From the NCBI GenBank assembly GCA_963758335.1, contig CAVWVF010000007.1, positions 124,001 through 188,000 on the forward strand: DNA of 64,000 nt, read 5' to 3'. A program made the position numbers and the translations under genes. The notes beneath the pieces are model-generated. The model did no database searches and was not told the DNA's origin. It was given only the letters and a program-made list of their open reading frames with translations. Positions 1-8,934 of this stretch are shown piece after piece; the stretch's first letter is position 1; every line of letters begins with the position of its first letter. This DNA comes from Roseiarcus sp963758335. Its GTDB lineage: Bacteria; Pseudomonadota; Alphaproteobacteria; Rhizobiales; Beijerinckiaceae.

Positions 1-757
1 CGTCGAGCAGCCGGCGGATCGCCGTCGTCTTGGTGCCGCCCTGAAAAACGACCGTGTCCGCGCGCGGATTGGCGTCCGCTTCCTGATAGTAGTTGAGCAA
101 CACGTCGTACGCGCGCCGCTCGGCGAGATAGTTTGCGTCGAAGCCCTTGCCGCACTGGACAAAGACGAGCAGCTTTCCGCCTCTGTCGGCTGCCTCGCGC
201 TCGATGCGCATGCGCGCCTTTGCGTAGAAGCGGTCCTGTCGCGCCTGCAGCTCTTCGCGGCTCAACGGCGGCTTCATGTCGCCGTCGCGCGGCTTGGGGT
301 CGAAGACGCGCATCGCCGCTTCCTCGAGCGAGCGGCCCTTGCCGCGGATGACGTCGCGCACGAAGGCCATGTCGATGTCGCCGCGGGGCCTGAGCTCGCT
401 CGGCAACCCAACCTCGAGGAAATGCAGGAACGGATGCGGGTGGGTTTTGCGCCACTCGGGGTTCTGAGAGGCGTACCATGCCTCATCGAACTCGGCCGAG
501 GGCGATGGCCCGTTCGCCGCGCCTGCCGCGAGATAAAGGCCCAGAAGACCGCCCGTTTTGGCGCCGAGACCCGCCTTTTCGCGAAAGAAGTTCGGATCGA
601 AGAAGCCGTTCGGGCGGTACCCGAGCCGCTCGCCGATCAACGCATAGTGCAGCGGGGCGAGGGCGAAGGCTTGCTCGGTCCCGAGCCGGCGGAGCGCATA
701 GGGGCGGCTCCAGAACGCCCGTCGCGCCAGGGAAGACTGAAGAGACGGCGCCGCCAC
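1..757 (-). CDS. Partial large polysaccharide/glycosyltransferase-type protein (N-terminal part)
   Basis: The reading frame runs off the left edge of the window without a stop, so only the N-terminal ~250 residues are present. It holds two copies of a degenerate repeat: GFFDPNFFREKAGL followed by GLYLAAG, then EFDEAWYASQNPEWR followed by HPFLHFLEVG. This FD-x-x-(W/F)Y...NP...HfL-x-x-G pattern is common in N-terminal or linker parts of large alphaproteobacterial glycosyltransferase and rhamnan-synthesis-type proteins. The later part (GGKLLVFVQCGKGFDANYL) is not recognised. I chose GTG at 757, preceded by GGGGA; an in-frame ATG at 787 would overlap the end of lipB. The role in surface polysaccharide synthesis is inferred only from the repeats. 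Confidence 0.55.
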   Translation of the reverse strand, partial: MAAPSLQSSLARRAFWSRPYALRRLGTEQAFALAPLHYALIGERLGYRPNGFFDPNFFREKAGLGAKTGGLLGLYLAAGAANGPSPSAEFDEAWYASQNPEWRKTHPHPFLHFLEVGLPSELRPRGDIDMAFVRDVIRGKGRSLEEAAMRVFDPKPRDGDMKPPLSREELQARQDRFYAKARMRIEREAADRGGKLLVFVQCGKGFDANYLAERRAYDVLLNYYQEADANPRADTVVFQGGTKTTAIRRLLD

Positions 758-767
758 GCGTTCCCCG

Positions 768-1520
768 TCAGTGCAAAACCGAGACATGAGCCGCCTCGCG
801 GACCTCGGCCGTCGGGCCGAACGTCCTCTCGAAAGAGGCGCGCAGCGCGTTGTCGACGTCGGCGAACGTCGCGTCGCGGCCAAGGTCGGCGAGGCTCGTC
901 ACGCCGTAATGGGCCTCGGCGACGCCGCAGGGGACGATGCCGGAGAAATGCGAAAGGTCCGGCGCGACGTTGAGCGAAACGCCATGGAACGTCGTCCAGC
1001 GGCGCACTCTTACGCCGATCGCGGCGATCTTGTCCTCCGCCGCCGCCCCTAAGGGCCCGCACGGCTTGTCGGGCCGGGCGACCCAGACGCCGACCCGATC
1101 CGATCGCGTCTCGCCCGCGACGTCGAACGCCTTCAGCGCGTCGATCAGCCAGCTTTCGAGCGCGCCGATATAGGCGCGCACGTCGGGCCGGCGGCGCGCG
1201 AGGTCGAGCATGACATAGCCGACGCGCTGACCGGGCCCATGGTAGGTGAACCGCCCGCCGCGGCCGGCGCGAAAGACCGGAAAGCGCTGATCGACGAGCT
1301 CTTCCGGCCTGGCGCTCGTGCCGGCCGTGTAGAGGGGGGGATGCTCGAGCAGCCAGACGCGCTCCGGCGCCCGGCCGGCCGCGATCTCCTGGGCGCGGGC
1401 CTCCATCTGCGCAAGCGCCGCCTCGTAACCGATGAGGCCCGGCGATACGAGCCATTCGACCGGCGGGGCGCCGGGAGGGGCGACGAGCGGCGCGCGCTGC
1501 GCAAGGCGGGGGTTGGACAT
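768..1520 (-). CDS. lipB: Octanoyl-[acyl-carrier-protein]:protein N-octanoyltransferase LipB
   Basis: LipB moves octanoate from octanoyl-ACP to lipoyl domains of 2-oxoacid dehydrogenases and GcvH, the first step of lipoate assembly in the cytoplasm. The 250-residue product has the family hallmarks in order: the RGGRFTYHGPGQ motif near residue 90, the catalytic lysine segment EDKIAAIGVRVRRWTTFHG, and the catalytic cysteine in GIVPCGVAEAHYGVTSL. ATG at 1520 gives the usual family length. The same frame stays open upstream to 1793, but that stretch is an IS110 remnant and not part of LipB. The following gene starts 11 bases after the stop or overlaps it, depending on the start chosen. Confidence 0.93.
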   Translation of the reverse strand: MSNPRLAQRAPLVAPPGAPPVEWLVSPGLIGYEAALAQMEARAQEIAAGRAPERVWLLEHPPLYTAGTSARPEELVDQRFPVFRAGRGGRFTYHGPGQRVGYVMLDLARRRPDVRAYIGALESWLIDALKAFDVAGETRSDRVGVWVARPDKPCGPLGAAAEDKIAAIGVRVRRWTTFHGVSLNVAPDLSHFSGIVPCGVAEAHYGVTSLADLGRDATFADVDNALRASFERTFGPTAEVREAAHVSVLH

Positions 1521-1793
1521 AAGCCCATCCTCATAGCAGCACCACCGTCTTGACGCGAAGCGTCGCGTGCGGCTCGCAACCAGGCCGTCGCCCGTTCCCT
1601 GTTGGCAGGGGTGCGCCGGGAGACCGGCGAGAAGCCAGACTGAGCGCGCCTCCTCGGACCCGACCGCGCCGAGGCCGGGTAACGCCGGCGGAGGGAAGCT
1701 TTGCGGCGGACCGCCCGCCATGAGCCGCACGCAGGCCACGACCGTGTTCTTGTGCACGTCCAACCCGGCGCAACGCGGATAAAGAACTTCCAT
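1521..1793 (-). pseudogene. IS110-family transposase, N-terminal remnant
   Basis: The frame starting at 1793 opens with MEVLYPRCAGLDVHKNTVVA, the characteristic beginning of IS110/IS1111 transposases (the aspartate in GLDVHK is the first DEDD catalytic residue). Similarity ends after about 25 residues; the rest is disrupted and runs without a stop into lipB. None of the other DEDD residues or the C-terminal serine domain is visible. This is a dead insertion-sequence scar lying in the probable lipB promoter region. Confidence 0.65.
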
Positions 1794-1867
1794 TGCTCTG
1801 CCTCCTTTGCGCGCCGCCCGGCTCGGGACTTCGCTTCAGAGAAGTCTAGCCAAAGATATTTGAAATT

Positions 1868-2212
1868 TCAGGACGGTGGCGCGAGCAGGTGCGTGGGGTA
1901 TCCGAGGATGGTTGAGACGCGCCGGGTCTGGCGATCGGAATAGATGAAGGCGGGTCCCTCGATGCGATAGTTGCCCTTCCAATCGATGACGAAGGAGGTA
2001 TCATTTTCTTCGATGTGGACGGGTTCCGGGTCGCCGTCGCGGGCCAGCCTTGCGGCGAGTTGATCGGACGGGTCGAGCAGCCAGGCGTCGCCGGTTTCGG
2101 TAGAGAACAGGACCAGCTGACCAACAGTGACGACGCGCCCATGGCGGTCAGCCGCCCGACGCTGGATGGAGCGGACCTCCTCGGCGAGGCGAAAGCTCTT
2201 CCCCTCCACCAT
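1868..2212 (-). CDS. Conserved hypothetical protein, partner of divergent gene at 2274
   Basis: A 114-residue soluble protein read from ATG at 2212 (MVEGKSFRLAEEV). An upstream in-frame ATG at 2290 would overlap the divergent gene and is less likely. Visible segments are GQLVLFSTETGDAWLLDPSD in the middle and IDWKGNYRIEGPAFIYSD near the end. No catalytic motif, signal peptide or membrane segment is seen, and I do not recognise a named family. The start lies 61 bases from the start of the oppositely oriented 539-residue gene, so the two share a promoter region and may form one functional unit. Confidence 0.6.
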   Translation of the reverse strand: MVEGKSFRLAEEVRSIQRRAADRHGRVVTVGQLVLFSTETGDAWLLDPSDQLAARLARDGDPEPVHIEENDTSFVIDWKGNYRIEGPAFIYSDRQTRRVSTILGYPTHLLAPPS

Positions 2213-2273
2213 CTGTTTGCCCGGTCGACGCCGGATCGCCTTTCGATCCCTGCCGGGTACCGAGGGGGCTGCC

Positions 2274-3893
2274 ATGGATTTGTTCACCAAGCTGTTCGGC
2301 GACTTCTTGGTCTTCGTCTATCACTGCTTCGACCGGATTGTCATTCGCGGCTATCTGACGGCGCTGTCGCGGCCCGAGCTGGTCGTCCACTTCTTCCGTG
2401 AGATCGTCGGGGTGGCGGAGGTCAGCAAGGAGGCGCTGAGCCAGCGGACGGCCGATTACCAGAATTGGGTGGAAGCCTACGCGCGCAATCACGCGATCCC
2501 GATCGAATGGGCCGAGAAGGGGGTACGCAAGGAGGACCACGTGCTGCGGTGGCTGCGCCGCATGGAGAAGCGCAATGCCTACGGTGTCTACTTCATCTTC
2601 AAGAGCATGGAGCAAGGGCCGACCTTCCGCATCAGCCTGCCGAAGTACCCGGCCAAGGACCCGCACTACCGCATCGTCGCGCACCAGCGCAGCCGCTTCA
2701 CGCATTACTACTTCTATGTCCGCGACGAGGCGCTCGGACCGATGGTTGTGCGGGTGGCTTCCTTCTTCCCTTTCCAGACCGCCTACTATCTCAACGGCCA
2801 CAGCTTCATCGAGCAGGAGCTGAAGCGGGCGGGGATCGGCTTCCGCAAGCATGACAACGCTTTCCTCGCCGTCGACGATGCAGCGGCGCTGCAGGCGTCG
2901 GCCGACCGGCTGAGCCCAGAGATCATTCGCCGGCGCCTCGACTACTGGACCCTGATCCTCGGACCGAAGTTCTCAAAGAAGGAGCGCGCCAAGCTCAACC
3001 TGTCACGCTTCTACGCCATCTCCCAGATCGAGTACTGCCGCAACTTCATCTTCAGGCGTCACTTTCCCATCCACAAGCTATTCGAGCGCAGCTGCGAACT
3101 CGGCCTGTGGCGGCTCAGCGCTGACAAGATCGCCACGATCTTCGGCAAGCGGGTCAGTCGCCGGATGCATGGCAAGCTGGCCACGGTCATCGACCAGATC
3201 GAGCACGGCCATCATGTCTTCCGCGCCTACTTCAAGAGCGGCTTCCTCAAACAGTATGAGAAGTTCCTGACCTTTCTGCGCAACGAATTGGTCTCCAACA
3301 ATCTCACCGACTTCGGCCTGCTTAAGGGGCTCGACCATCTCGATGCCGTGCGGACCACCTTCCAGCTGATCACGGATCGCTTCGCCGGCTTCCAGGCCGA
3401 GTGGCTCAACGTGCATGTCGATTTCCCGCTGCTGCAGCGCCTCGCCCATCCGATCACCATCGGCGCGGTGCGTTATCCCGGCCTCAAGATCCACGAGCCG
3501 CGCATCATCCGCCTGTTCGAGGTCCTCCTGCATGGCGGTCCTCAGATCGGCGGCTGGACGGCCCGGCAGATCCATCAAGCCGTCCTCGACACCTTCGACC
3601 TCTCTGAGAAGACCTACCGCCTGAACCAGCTCCGCTACGACTTGCGCAAGCTCAAGGGACACGGCCTGATCGAGCGCGACGGCTCGCGCTACGCCTACCG
3701 GCTCTCACCCAAGGGCGTCCAAGTCGCCCTCCTCTTCCTCTTCTTCCACAAGCGCCTGTGCGGCCCCCTCGCCAACAGCCGCTTCCATCACCGGCCGGAC
3801 CCGCAACACCGTCCAGACAGCCGGCTCGAAGCCGCCTATCACCGCGCCGACACCGCCATCCAACGCGTCGTCGATCTCTTGGCTGCAGCTTGA
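2274..3893 (+). CDS. Conserved hypothetical protein with C-terminal winged-helix-like part, 539 aa
   Basis: ATG at 2274 has a strong ribosome site (GAGGGGG at 2262-2268); the frame is open further upstream but overlaps the divergent gene. The protein is basic and aromatic-rich, with segments such as HYYFYVRDEALGPMVVRV near residue 150 and LNLSRFYAISQIEYCRNFIF near 245. Around residues 445-500 the stretch ending SRYAYRLSPKGVQVALLF resembles a winged helix as in MarR-type proteins. I recall very similar proteins in unrelated phyla annotated only as hypothetical, which would suit a mobile gene, but no transposase catalytic triad or terminal repeats can be made out here. It sits beside an IS110 scar. 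Confidence 0.7.
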   Translation: MDLFTKLFGDFLVFVYHCFDRIVIRGYLTALSRPELVVHFFREIVGVAEVSKEALSQRTADYQNWVEAYARNHAIPIEWAEKGVRKEDHVLRWLRRMEKRNAYGVYFIFKSMEQGPTFRISLPKYPAKDPHYRIVAHQRSRFTHYYFYVRDEALGPMVVRVASFFPFQTAYYLNGHSFIEQELKRAGIGFRKHDNAFLAVDDAAALQASADRLSPEIIRRRLDYWTLILGPKFSKKERAKLNLSRFYAISQIEYCRNFIFRRHFPIHKLFERSCELGLWRLSADKIATIFGKRVSRRMHGKLATVIDQIEHGHHVFRAYFKSGFLKQYEKFLTFLRNELVSNNLTDFGLLKGLDHLDAVRTTFQLITDRFAGFQAEWLNVHVDFPLLQRLAHPITIGAVRYPGLKIHEPRIIRLFEVLLHGGPQIGGWTARQIHQAVLDTFDLSEKTYRLNQLRYDLRKLKGHGLIERDGSRYAYRLSPKGVQVALLFLFFHKRLCGPLANSRFHHRPDPQHRPDSRLEAAYHRADTAIQRVVDLLAAA

Positions 3894-4285
3894 TCGCCCC
3901 GCGCCTCAATGACAATGTTCAACTCGTCTTGTCTATGATCCCTCAGGTAAGAATCTAAAAGCGCACTCCGCGGCCTCGCGGCCGTTGGCAGCAAATTCTG
4001 GGGCGCTCAGAAGTCCCCGGTCCAACTTTGTTACAAGCTCGTATGCACCATGAAACAAAGCGACCTCTGTGCCGGCAGCACGTCATCAGCATCCCCCGTG
4101 GTCCATATTGTCGACGCAGACTTTGTGGTAAGAAATTTCACCACGAACAACACGAAGGAACACCAAGGCGGTTCAGGGGCCTAACGACGTCGATCTGGGC
4201 GTTTGAGCCTGGCCGGCCTTGCGTGCGCTTGAAAAGGGCGGGCCGAGGGGCGACATTCGGGGAGAACCCGAGGCAGGAGATCCCC
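3894..4285. other. Intergenic region with small hairpin and CACGAA-type repeat
   Basis: No convincing gene. A GC hairpin (CGGCC, loop, GGCCG) lies near 3969-3984 but no T-run follows, so it is a weak terminator candidate. At 4137-4165 there is a short tandem-like CACGAACAACACGAAGGAA stretch that looks like a common intergenic repeat. The transaldolase frame is open upstream through this region to 4028, but the translation there has no relation to the enzyme. Confidence 0.5.
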
Positions 4286-5239
4286 ATGCCCAACAAGCTC
4301 GAACAGTTGCGCGCCATGAGCACCGTCGTCGCCGACACCGGCGACATGGACTCGATCCGCGCCTTCCGGCCGACCGACGCGACCACCAATCCGTCCCTCA
4401 TCTTGAAAGCCGCCGAGATGCCGGAATATGCGCGGCTGGTCGAGGAGGCCATAGTCTGGGGCCGCCGCGCCAGCGCCCTCGTCGGCGACGTCACCGATCG
4501 GATCGCCGTCAATTTCGGGGCGGAGCTGACCAAGATCGTTCCCGGCCGCGTGTCGACCGAAACCGACGCCGACCTGTCGTTCGACACGGAGGGGATCGTG
4601 GCCAAGGCGAAGAGGCTGATCGCCCTCTATGAGGAGCGCGGGATCGGCCGCGACCGCATCCTGATCAAGGTCGCCTCCACCTGGGAAGGGATGGAGGCGG
4701 TCCGGCGCCTCCAGGCCGAGGGGATCGACTGCAACATGACGCTGATCTTCTCGCTCGCTCAGGCGATCGCGGCGGCGGACGCCGGGGCCTTCCTCGTCTC
4801 GCCCTTCGTCGGCCGCATCCTCGACTGGCACGTGAAGGCGGGCGGCGGCCCGTATGACGCCGATTCCGATCCGGGCGTGAAGTCGGTGCGCGCGATCTAC
4901 GCCTACTACAAGTCCTACGGCATCAAAACCGTGGTCATGGGCGCATCGTTCCGCAACACCGGCGAGATCGAGGCCCTGGCCGGCTGCGACCGGCTGACCA
5001 TCTCGCCGCACCTGCTCGAGGCGTTGTCGAAGGAAGAGGGCGACCTCCCCCGCAGGCTCGACCCCGAGCACCCGGGCCTCGCTCCGCCGCGCATCGCGCT
5101 CGGCGAGAAGCGCTTCCGCTGGATGCTGAACGAAGACCAGATGGCGACGGAAAAACTCTCCGACGGCATCCGCATCTTCAACCACGACCTCGTTGCGATG
5201 CGGACGATGGTTGAGCAGCGCCTCGCCGCAGCGGCGTAA
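4286..5239 (+). CDS. tal: Transaldolase (TalB type)
   Basis: Transaldolase transfers dihydroxyacetone between sedoheptulose-7-phosphate and glyceraldehyde-3-phosphate in the non-oxidative pentose phosphate pathway. The 317-residue product matches the usual length of the TalB/Tal1 subfamily. Family motifs are DATTNPSLIL near residue 30, the Schiff-base lysine in DRILIKVASTWEG near 130, CNMTLIFSLAQA near 155, and SPFVGRILDW near 175. ATG at 4286 is chosen because it follows AGGCAGGAGA at 4271-4280 and gives the conserved MPNKLEQLR start. The gene appears monocistronic. Confidence 0.95.
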   Translation: MPNKLEQLRAMSTVVADTGDMDSIRAFRPTDATTNPSLILKAAEMPEYARLVEEAIVWGRRASALVGDVTDRIAVNFGAELTKIVPGRVSTETDADLSFDTEGIVAKAKRLIALYEERGIGRDRILIKVASTWEGMEAVRRLQAEGIDCNMTLIFSLAQAIAAADAGAFLVSPFVGRILDWHVKAGGGPYDADSDPGVKSVRAIYAYYKSYGIKTVVMGASFRNTGEIEALAGCDRLTISPHLLEALSKEEGDLPRRLDPEHPGLAPPRIALGEKRFRWMLNEDQMATEKLSDGIRIFNHDLVAMRTMVEQRLAAAA

Positions 5240-5455
5240 GGGCGGAGCGGCGCATCGGGGAGGCGCCGGCGTCTCGCCTGCACGCCGGTCGTCTCGCCTT
5301 GAGCCGCGACATTTCAGCGGGCGTGGATGGTTTTGTCACCAAACCGACGCGTCGTCGCTGGTGCGGTTGCCGAAGGGGAGATCTGCGACACGTCAAGGTC
5401 GCTGGATCGCCCCCACGGCACCGTTGTCTCCTGCTCTCAGGGAGGGAGTGACAAA

Positions 5456-5665
5456 ATGGCGAAGTCAAAGCATCCGGCGAGCGAGCATCATCTGCAGGCG
5501 GCCGCTCATCACCACGCTGCTGCACATCATCATCATCAAGCCGCCCATCATCATGAGATTGGCGAGCACGAGGAGGCGCAGGAGCACGCCGAAGCGGCTC
5601 ACGAACACAGCGAGCACGCTCACGAGCACAGCACGACCGCTCACGAACATTCTCATAAAGAGTGA
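5456..5665 (+). CDS. Small histidine/glutamate-rich protein
   Basis: A 69-residue peptide of about one-third histidine, built from AAHHH, HHHQAAHHH and EHAEAAHEHSEHAHEH clusters, starting at ATG 5456 after GGAGGGAG. No signal peptide or membrane segment. Similar short His/Ala/Glu-rich proteins occur in many alphaproteobacteria and are usually unnamed. Binding or storage of Ni, Co, Zn or Cu is a plausible inference from composition only. It stands alone between tal and a Cys-rich small protein. Confidence 0.7.
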   Translation: MAKSKHPASEHHLQAAAHHHAAAHHHHQAAHHHEIGEHEEAQEHAEAAHEHSEHAHEHSTTAHEHSHKE

Positions 5666-5727
5666 ACAACAGGGGGAGGCGGCGATGTCGTCTCCTCCTT
5701 CTCTCTGCTTCACGGGTCAGGACGGCT

Positions 5728-5958
5728 CTATGAGCAGCAGGTCGTTCGCCGGCCGCTTGCTCGCGCTTCCTGGATCGGCGGGCACGGCGCGTCGCCGAAA
5801 GAACAGAACACGCAGCAATCGCCCGCCCTGGGTTTCAGCAGGGCCTTGCAGTTGTGGCATTCGTAGAAATACTGGCGGGCGTCGGTGGGCATGGTTTCGG
5901 TTCTTTGATGCCCGCAGAACGGACAGGTGATCGTCGAAACCAGCTTCAAAGCGAGCAT
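5728..5958 (-). CDS. Small Cys-rich zinc-ribbon-like protein with GDCCVFCSFG motif
   Basis: A 76-residue cytoplasmic protein with paired cysteines: STITCPFCGH, YECHNCKALLKP, then GDCCVFCSFGDAPCPPIQ. This GDCCVFCSYG...CPPIQ signature belongs to a widespread small uncharacterised family often found beside metal-resistance genes. The CxxC pairs suggest one or two zinc sites. ATG at 5958 is preceded by GAGG; an alternative ATG at 6000 would add 14 residues. The neighbour on the opposite strand is a toxin-antitoxin remnant. Confidence 0.7.
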   Translation of the reverse strand: MLALKLVSTITCPFCGHQRTETMPTDARQYFYECHNCKALLKPRAGDCCVFCSFGDAPCPPIQEARASGRRTTCCS

Positions 5959-6000
5959 GACATCCTCGGCTCGTTCGCGCGGCGAAACTGCCTGCGTCAT

Positions 6001-6111
6001 CGCGTGACACTTTACTCGATTTGCATCCATCACGGCGCACTTGTTTCGAATTGGCCCCGGGACGCTGCCGGCCCGTCGAACGTGGAAGTCATGGACACAC
6101 CACAGAGATGA
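6001..6111 (+). pseudogene. HigB-type toxin, C-terminal remnant
   Basis: The frame ending at 6111 reads ...NWPRDAAGPSNVEVMDTPQR, matching the ending of HigB/RelE-type toxins, which typically finish W-x-x-x-GP-x-DVE(I/V)-x-DYH. Only about the last 20 residues are convincing. The TGA lies 10 bases before the likely start of the HigA-like antitoxin gene, the normal HigB-HigA order. Upstream sequence belongs to the oppositely oriented Cys-rich gene, so the toxin body is lost. Confidence 0.45.
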
Positions 6112-6897
6112 GCTTTCGGCCGTGCCGCGCCCCGCGATCCACCCGGGAGAAATCCTCAGTGAGGAACTGACCGAGCTCGGCGTCACGCCGACCGAGCTTG
6201 CGCGCCAGATCAACGTCCCGCCCGATCGGGTGGCGGAGATGATCCTTGCGACAGGGAAAGCTCGGGGGAGGAGAATGAACATGAAGTTCTGAAACCTTTC
6301 ATCGCGATCCAGAGGGTTCAACTCCCTCCCGGCAAAGGTCAGCCAACCAGCCGGAAGCGAGCCTTGCATGGCGTGCGGCGACGCCCGTCGTGAAGCGTAG
6401 GCAGCAGGTGCTGAAGCCGCGTGAGTAGCCTCGAAATTATGATCGCTGGAGCCTTCGCTGTGGGTTGAGCGGGGGCAGCATCGACGACACCGTCAGGGTG
6501 AGGATCGTCGGTCCGGCCGGGGTCTTGGACCGGGGCAAAGGCATGGGACGGATCGCCTGGGAACCTGTGAGGTCCCGCCCGCGTCCACGTGACAGTGTGC
6601 CGGCAAATGGGCGGCCGGCTGACCAAATGCCCTGGCCCGGATGGGTCCTCCAACCATCCGGGAGCGCCGCCAAGGCGAGCACGAAGAGCGGAGGATCGCG
6701 CGGACCCCGGAAGCGAAACAGATACAGATAAGCGACCGGGGATGCGTGGGCGGGAAGTCATAGCGCCTTCATAGTACCGCTGACCGCGGGGAACTGGGCT
6801 CACCGGGACCCGCGCGAGGGAAGGGGGCGCCACGGGATGAGAGCCGTTGCCGGGAAACACGGGAGGAGACCTTGGGCTCCGCGAACCTGTCCACGAA

Positions 6898-7051
6898 ACG
6901 ACAACGGATAGCCGAACTGGCGAGGACGACGGCGGGGACATCATCACCTCCGTGCGCTTCTCGACAGGCGAGTCACGGACGGCGTCCTCTACGCCAACGC
7001 GAGCGAAACTCTCTCGTGAAGAACCGGATGCGGGAAAGCTGCACGTCCGGG
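6898..7051 (+). repeat. 154-bp intron-1-derived repeat, copy A
   Basis: This stretch, from ACGACAACGG to the end of domain V (CACGTCCGGG), is repeated at 41642-41795 on the minus strand inside nirK with the same length and only a two-base difference (CTCTCG here against CTTCCG there). It joins scraps of the intron 1 reverse transcriptase to domain V, so the internal deletions predate the duplication. Confidence 0.9.
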
Positions 7052-7566
7052 TGTGTGTCCAGCGAAGGCTGGCATGTTCAGCAGGAGACAGACCTGCCGG
7101 GGCAAAAGTCAGGAGCCCCGTAGTTTGGATAGCAGGGTGGCGGGAAACCAAGACTCTGAAGCCTATCGACAACGTCTCCCTCGGGAAGACGACGAGCCGC
7201 CGGGCCGTAATGAAAGTAAACGCGAATGTGGCCTCGAAAGTGCGTAGCCCCGAAGGCCGAGCCCACATCTGGAGGGCGAAGGCAGCATGGGGAGCCGAAA
7301 TCTGACTGAAGCGGCTCCTTCACTTCGGCGGGGTGGAAGCGACAGCACGGTGGCAAGAACATGCCGAGCAACTGGAGAAGCCTTCCTCGCCCCGGCGCGA
7401 AATCGCCGGAGCAGGGTAGATCGTATAACCGGCGCAACCGGGAAGTCGATCGAAGGCGAGAGGGTGGCGGTCGGGTCCGTAGTAGCGGCGAAGCGGAGTA
7501 ATGTCCGTGGAGCAAAGGGGCCCTGCTGCTTGTAGCGTCTCCGGCCATAAGGAAGGCAAGGACGAG

Positions 7567-8868
7567 ATGACAAAGGCGTCCATGGATTTGCAAGACCTGA
7601 GGCGGAGAATATACGTCAAGGCGAAGGCTGAGACGTCCTGGCGGTTCTGGGGACTATATGTCCACGTCTGCAAGCTGGACACACTGCGCGAGGCGTACGC
7701 GCTGGCCAAGAAGAACGATGGCGCTCCGGGAAGTGACGGAATGACCTTCGCGGCCATCGAGGCGCAAGGCGTAGAGGTTTTCCTCGAGCAGATCGCGGAC
7801 GAACTGGTCGGGCGCACCTATGCGCCGCTCCCGGCAAGGAAGCAGGAAATCCCGAAGGATGGCGGCAAGGTCCGCGTCCTTTCGATTCCGGCGATCCGCG
7901 ATCGGGTGGTGCAAGGCGCGCTCAAGCTCATACTGGAACCGATCTTCGAGGCGGACTTCCAACCGGGGTCGTTTGGATACCGTCCACAACGGACAGCCCA
8001 TGAAGCGGTGGACCGTGTGGCGCGAGCGATCGTTCAGCACAAGCCACGCGTCATCGACATCGACCTGAGCAGCTATTTCGACAATGTCCGGCATGATCGG
8101 CTGTTGGCGAAGGTGGCCGAGCGGGTGGACGATGGCGACGTGATGCGCCTGCTGAAGGTGATGCTCAAAGCCAACGGCAAACAGGGCGTTCCGCAAGGCG
8201 GGGTGATCTCGCCGCTGCTCAGCAACCTCTACCTCACCGAGGTTGACAGGATGCTGGAGCGGGCGAAGGAGGCCACACGCTACGGCAAGTACAACGGCGT
8301 CGAATATGCGAGGTTCGCTGACGACCTGGTGATCTTGATCGACGCCCACCCGCGGCACGACTGGCTGATGGCGGCGGTGGAAAAGCGGCTACGCGAGGAA
8401 CTCGCCGAACTGCAGGTCGAAATCAACGAGGAGAAGAGTTGGATCGTGGACCTATGCCGCGGCGAGAGCTTCGGCTTCCTGGGGTTCGACTTTCGCCGGG
8501 TGCGCAGCCTGCGGGGCAGATGGCGTGCCCATTACACGCCCAAGCTCAAGAAGCGGACGGCGCTGCTGGCGAAACTCAAGGACGTGTTCCGGCGTCACCA
8601 GTCCCAGCCGGTCGATCGAGTCATCAAGCTGATCAACCCGGTGCTTCGCGGATGGGTGAATTACTTCAGGGCGGGACATTCCAGCGAGTGCTTCGGCTTC
8701 GTGAAGGACTGGGTGGAAAAGAAGATCCGGCGCCATATGCTACGAGCCCGTAAACGACAGGGCTTCGGCTGGACGCGGTGGAGTAGGGACTGGCTGTACG
8801 AAACGCTCGGGCTGTTCAACGGCTACCGAGCGGTGCGGTCAGCCCCGAAAGTCGCTCCGGCAGGATAG
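7567..8868 (+). CDS. ltrA: Group II intron-encoded reverse transcriptase/maturase
   Basis: This protein assists splicing of its intron and copies it into DNA targets. The 433-residue product has the reverse transcriptase blocks in order: GAPGSDGMTF near 40, VRVLSIPAIRDRVVQGAL near 100, PGSFGYRPQRTAHEA, DIDLSSYFDNVRHDRLL, the catalytic FADD in VEYARFADDLVILID, and KSWIVDL...FGFLGFDFR. The maturase domain X follows, with GWVNYFRAGHSSE. There is no HNH endonuclease domain. ATG at 7567 follows GGAAGGCAAGG and gives the conserved MTKASMDLQDLRRRIY start; an ATG at 7501 is in frame but in intron RNA. No frameshift is seen, so the gene may be active. Confidence 0.92.
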   Translation: MTKASMDLQDLRRRIYVKAKAETSWRFWGLYVHVCKLDTLREAYALAKKNDGAPGSDGMTFAAIEAQGVEVFLEQIADELVGRTYAPLPARKQEIPKDGGKVRVLSIPAIRDRVVQGALKLILEPIFEADFQPGSFGYRPQRTAHEAVDRVARAIVQHKPRVIDIDLSSYFDNVRHDRLLAKVAERVDDGDVMRLLKVMLKANGKQGVPQGGVISPLLSNLYLTEVDRMLERAKEATRYGKYNGVEYARFADDLVILIDAHPRHDWLMAAVEKRLREELAELQVEINEEKSWIVDLCRGESFGFLGFDFRRVRSLRGRWRAHYTPKLKKRTALLAKLKDVFRRHQSQPVDRVIKLINPVLRGWVNYFRAGHSSECFGFVKDWVEKKIRRHMLRARKRQGFGWTRWSRDWLYETLGLFNGYRAVRSAPKVAPAG

Positions 8869-8900
8869 GTCCCATAAGCCTTGGGGCGAAGCAAGCAGGA

Positions 8901-8934
8901 GAGCGCAGTGCGAGGAAATCCGCATGCTGCGTTC
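8901..8934 (+). ncRNA. Domain V catalytic hairpin of group II intron 2
   Basis: The 34 bases form the canonical domain V: GAGCGCAG pairs with CTGCGTTC, a two-base bulge separates the upper stem, and TGCG/CGCA-type pairing is capped by a GAAA loop. The AGC catalytic triad is intact at positions 2-4. It lies 32 bases after the maturase stop codon, as expected. Confidence 0.85.

Noticed and set aside
4028..4285. In-frame upstream extension of transaldolase
   Set aside because: No similarity to the enzyme; the ATG at 4286 has a ribosome site and gives the family length.
6339..7268. A 309-codon minus-strand frame over the outer intron
   Set aside because: Antisense of structured intron RNA; no recognisable protein.
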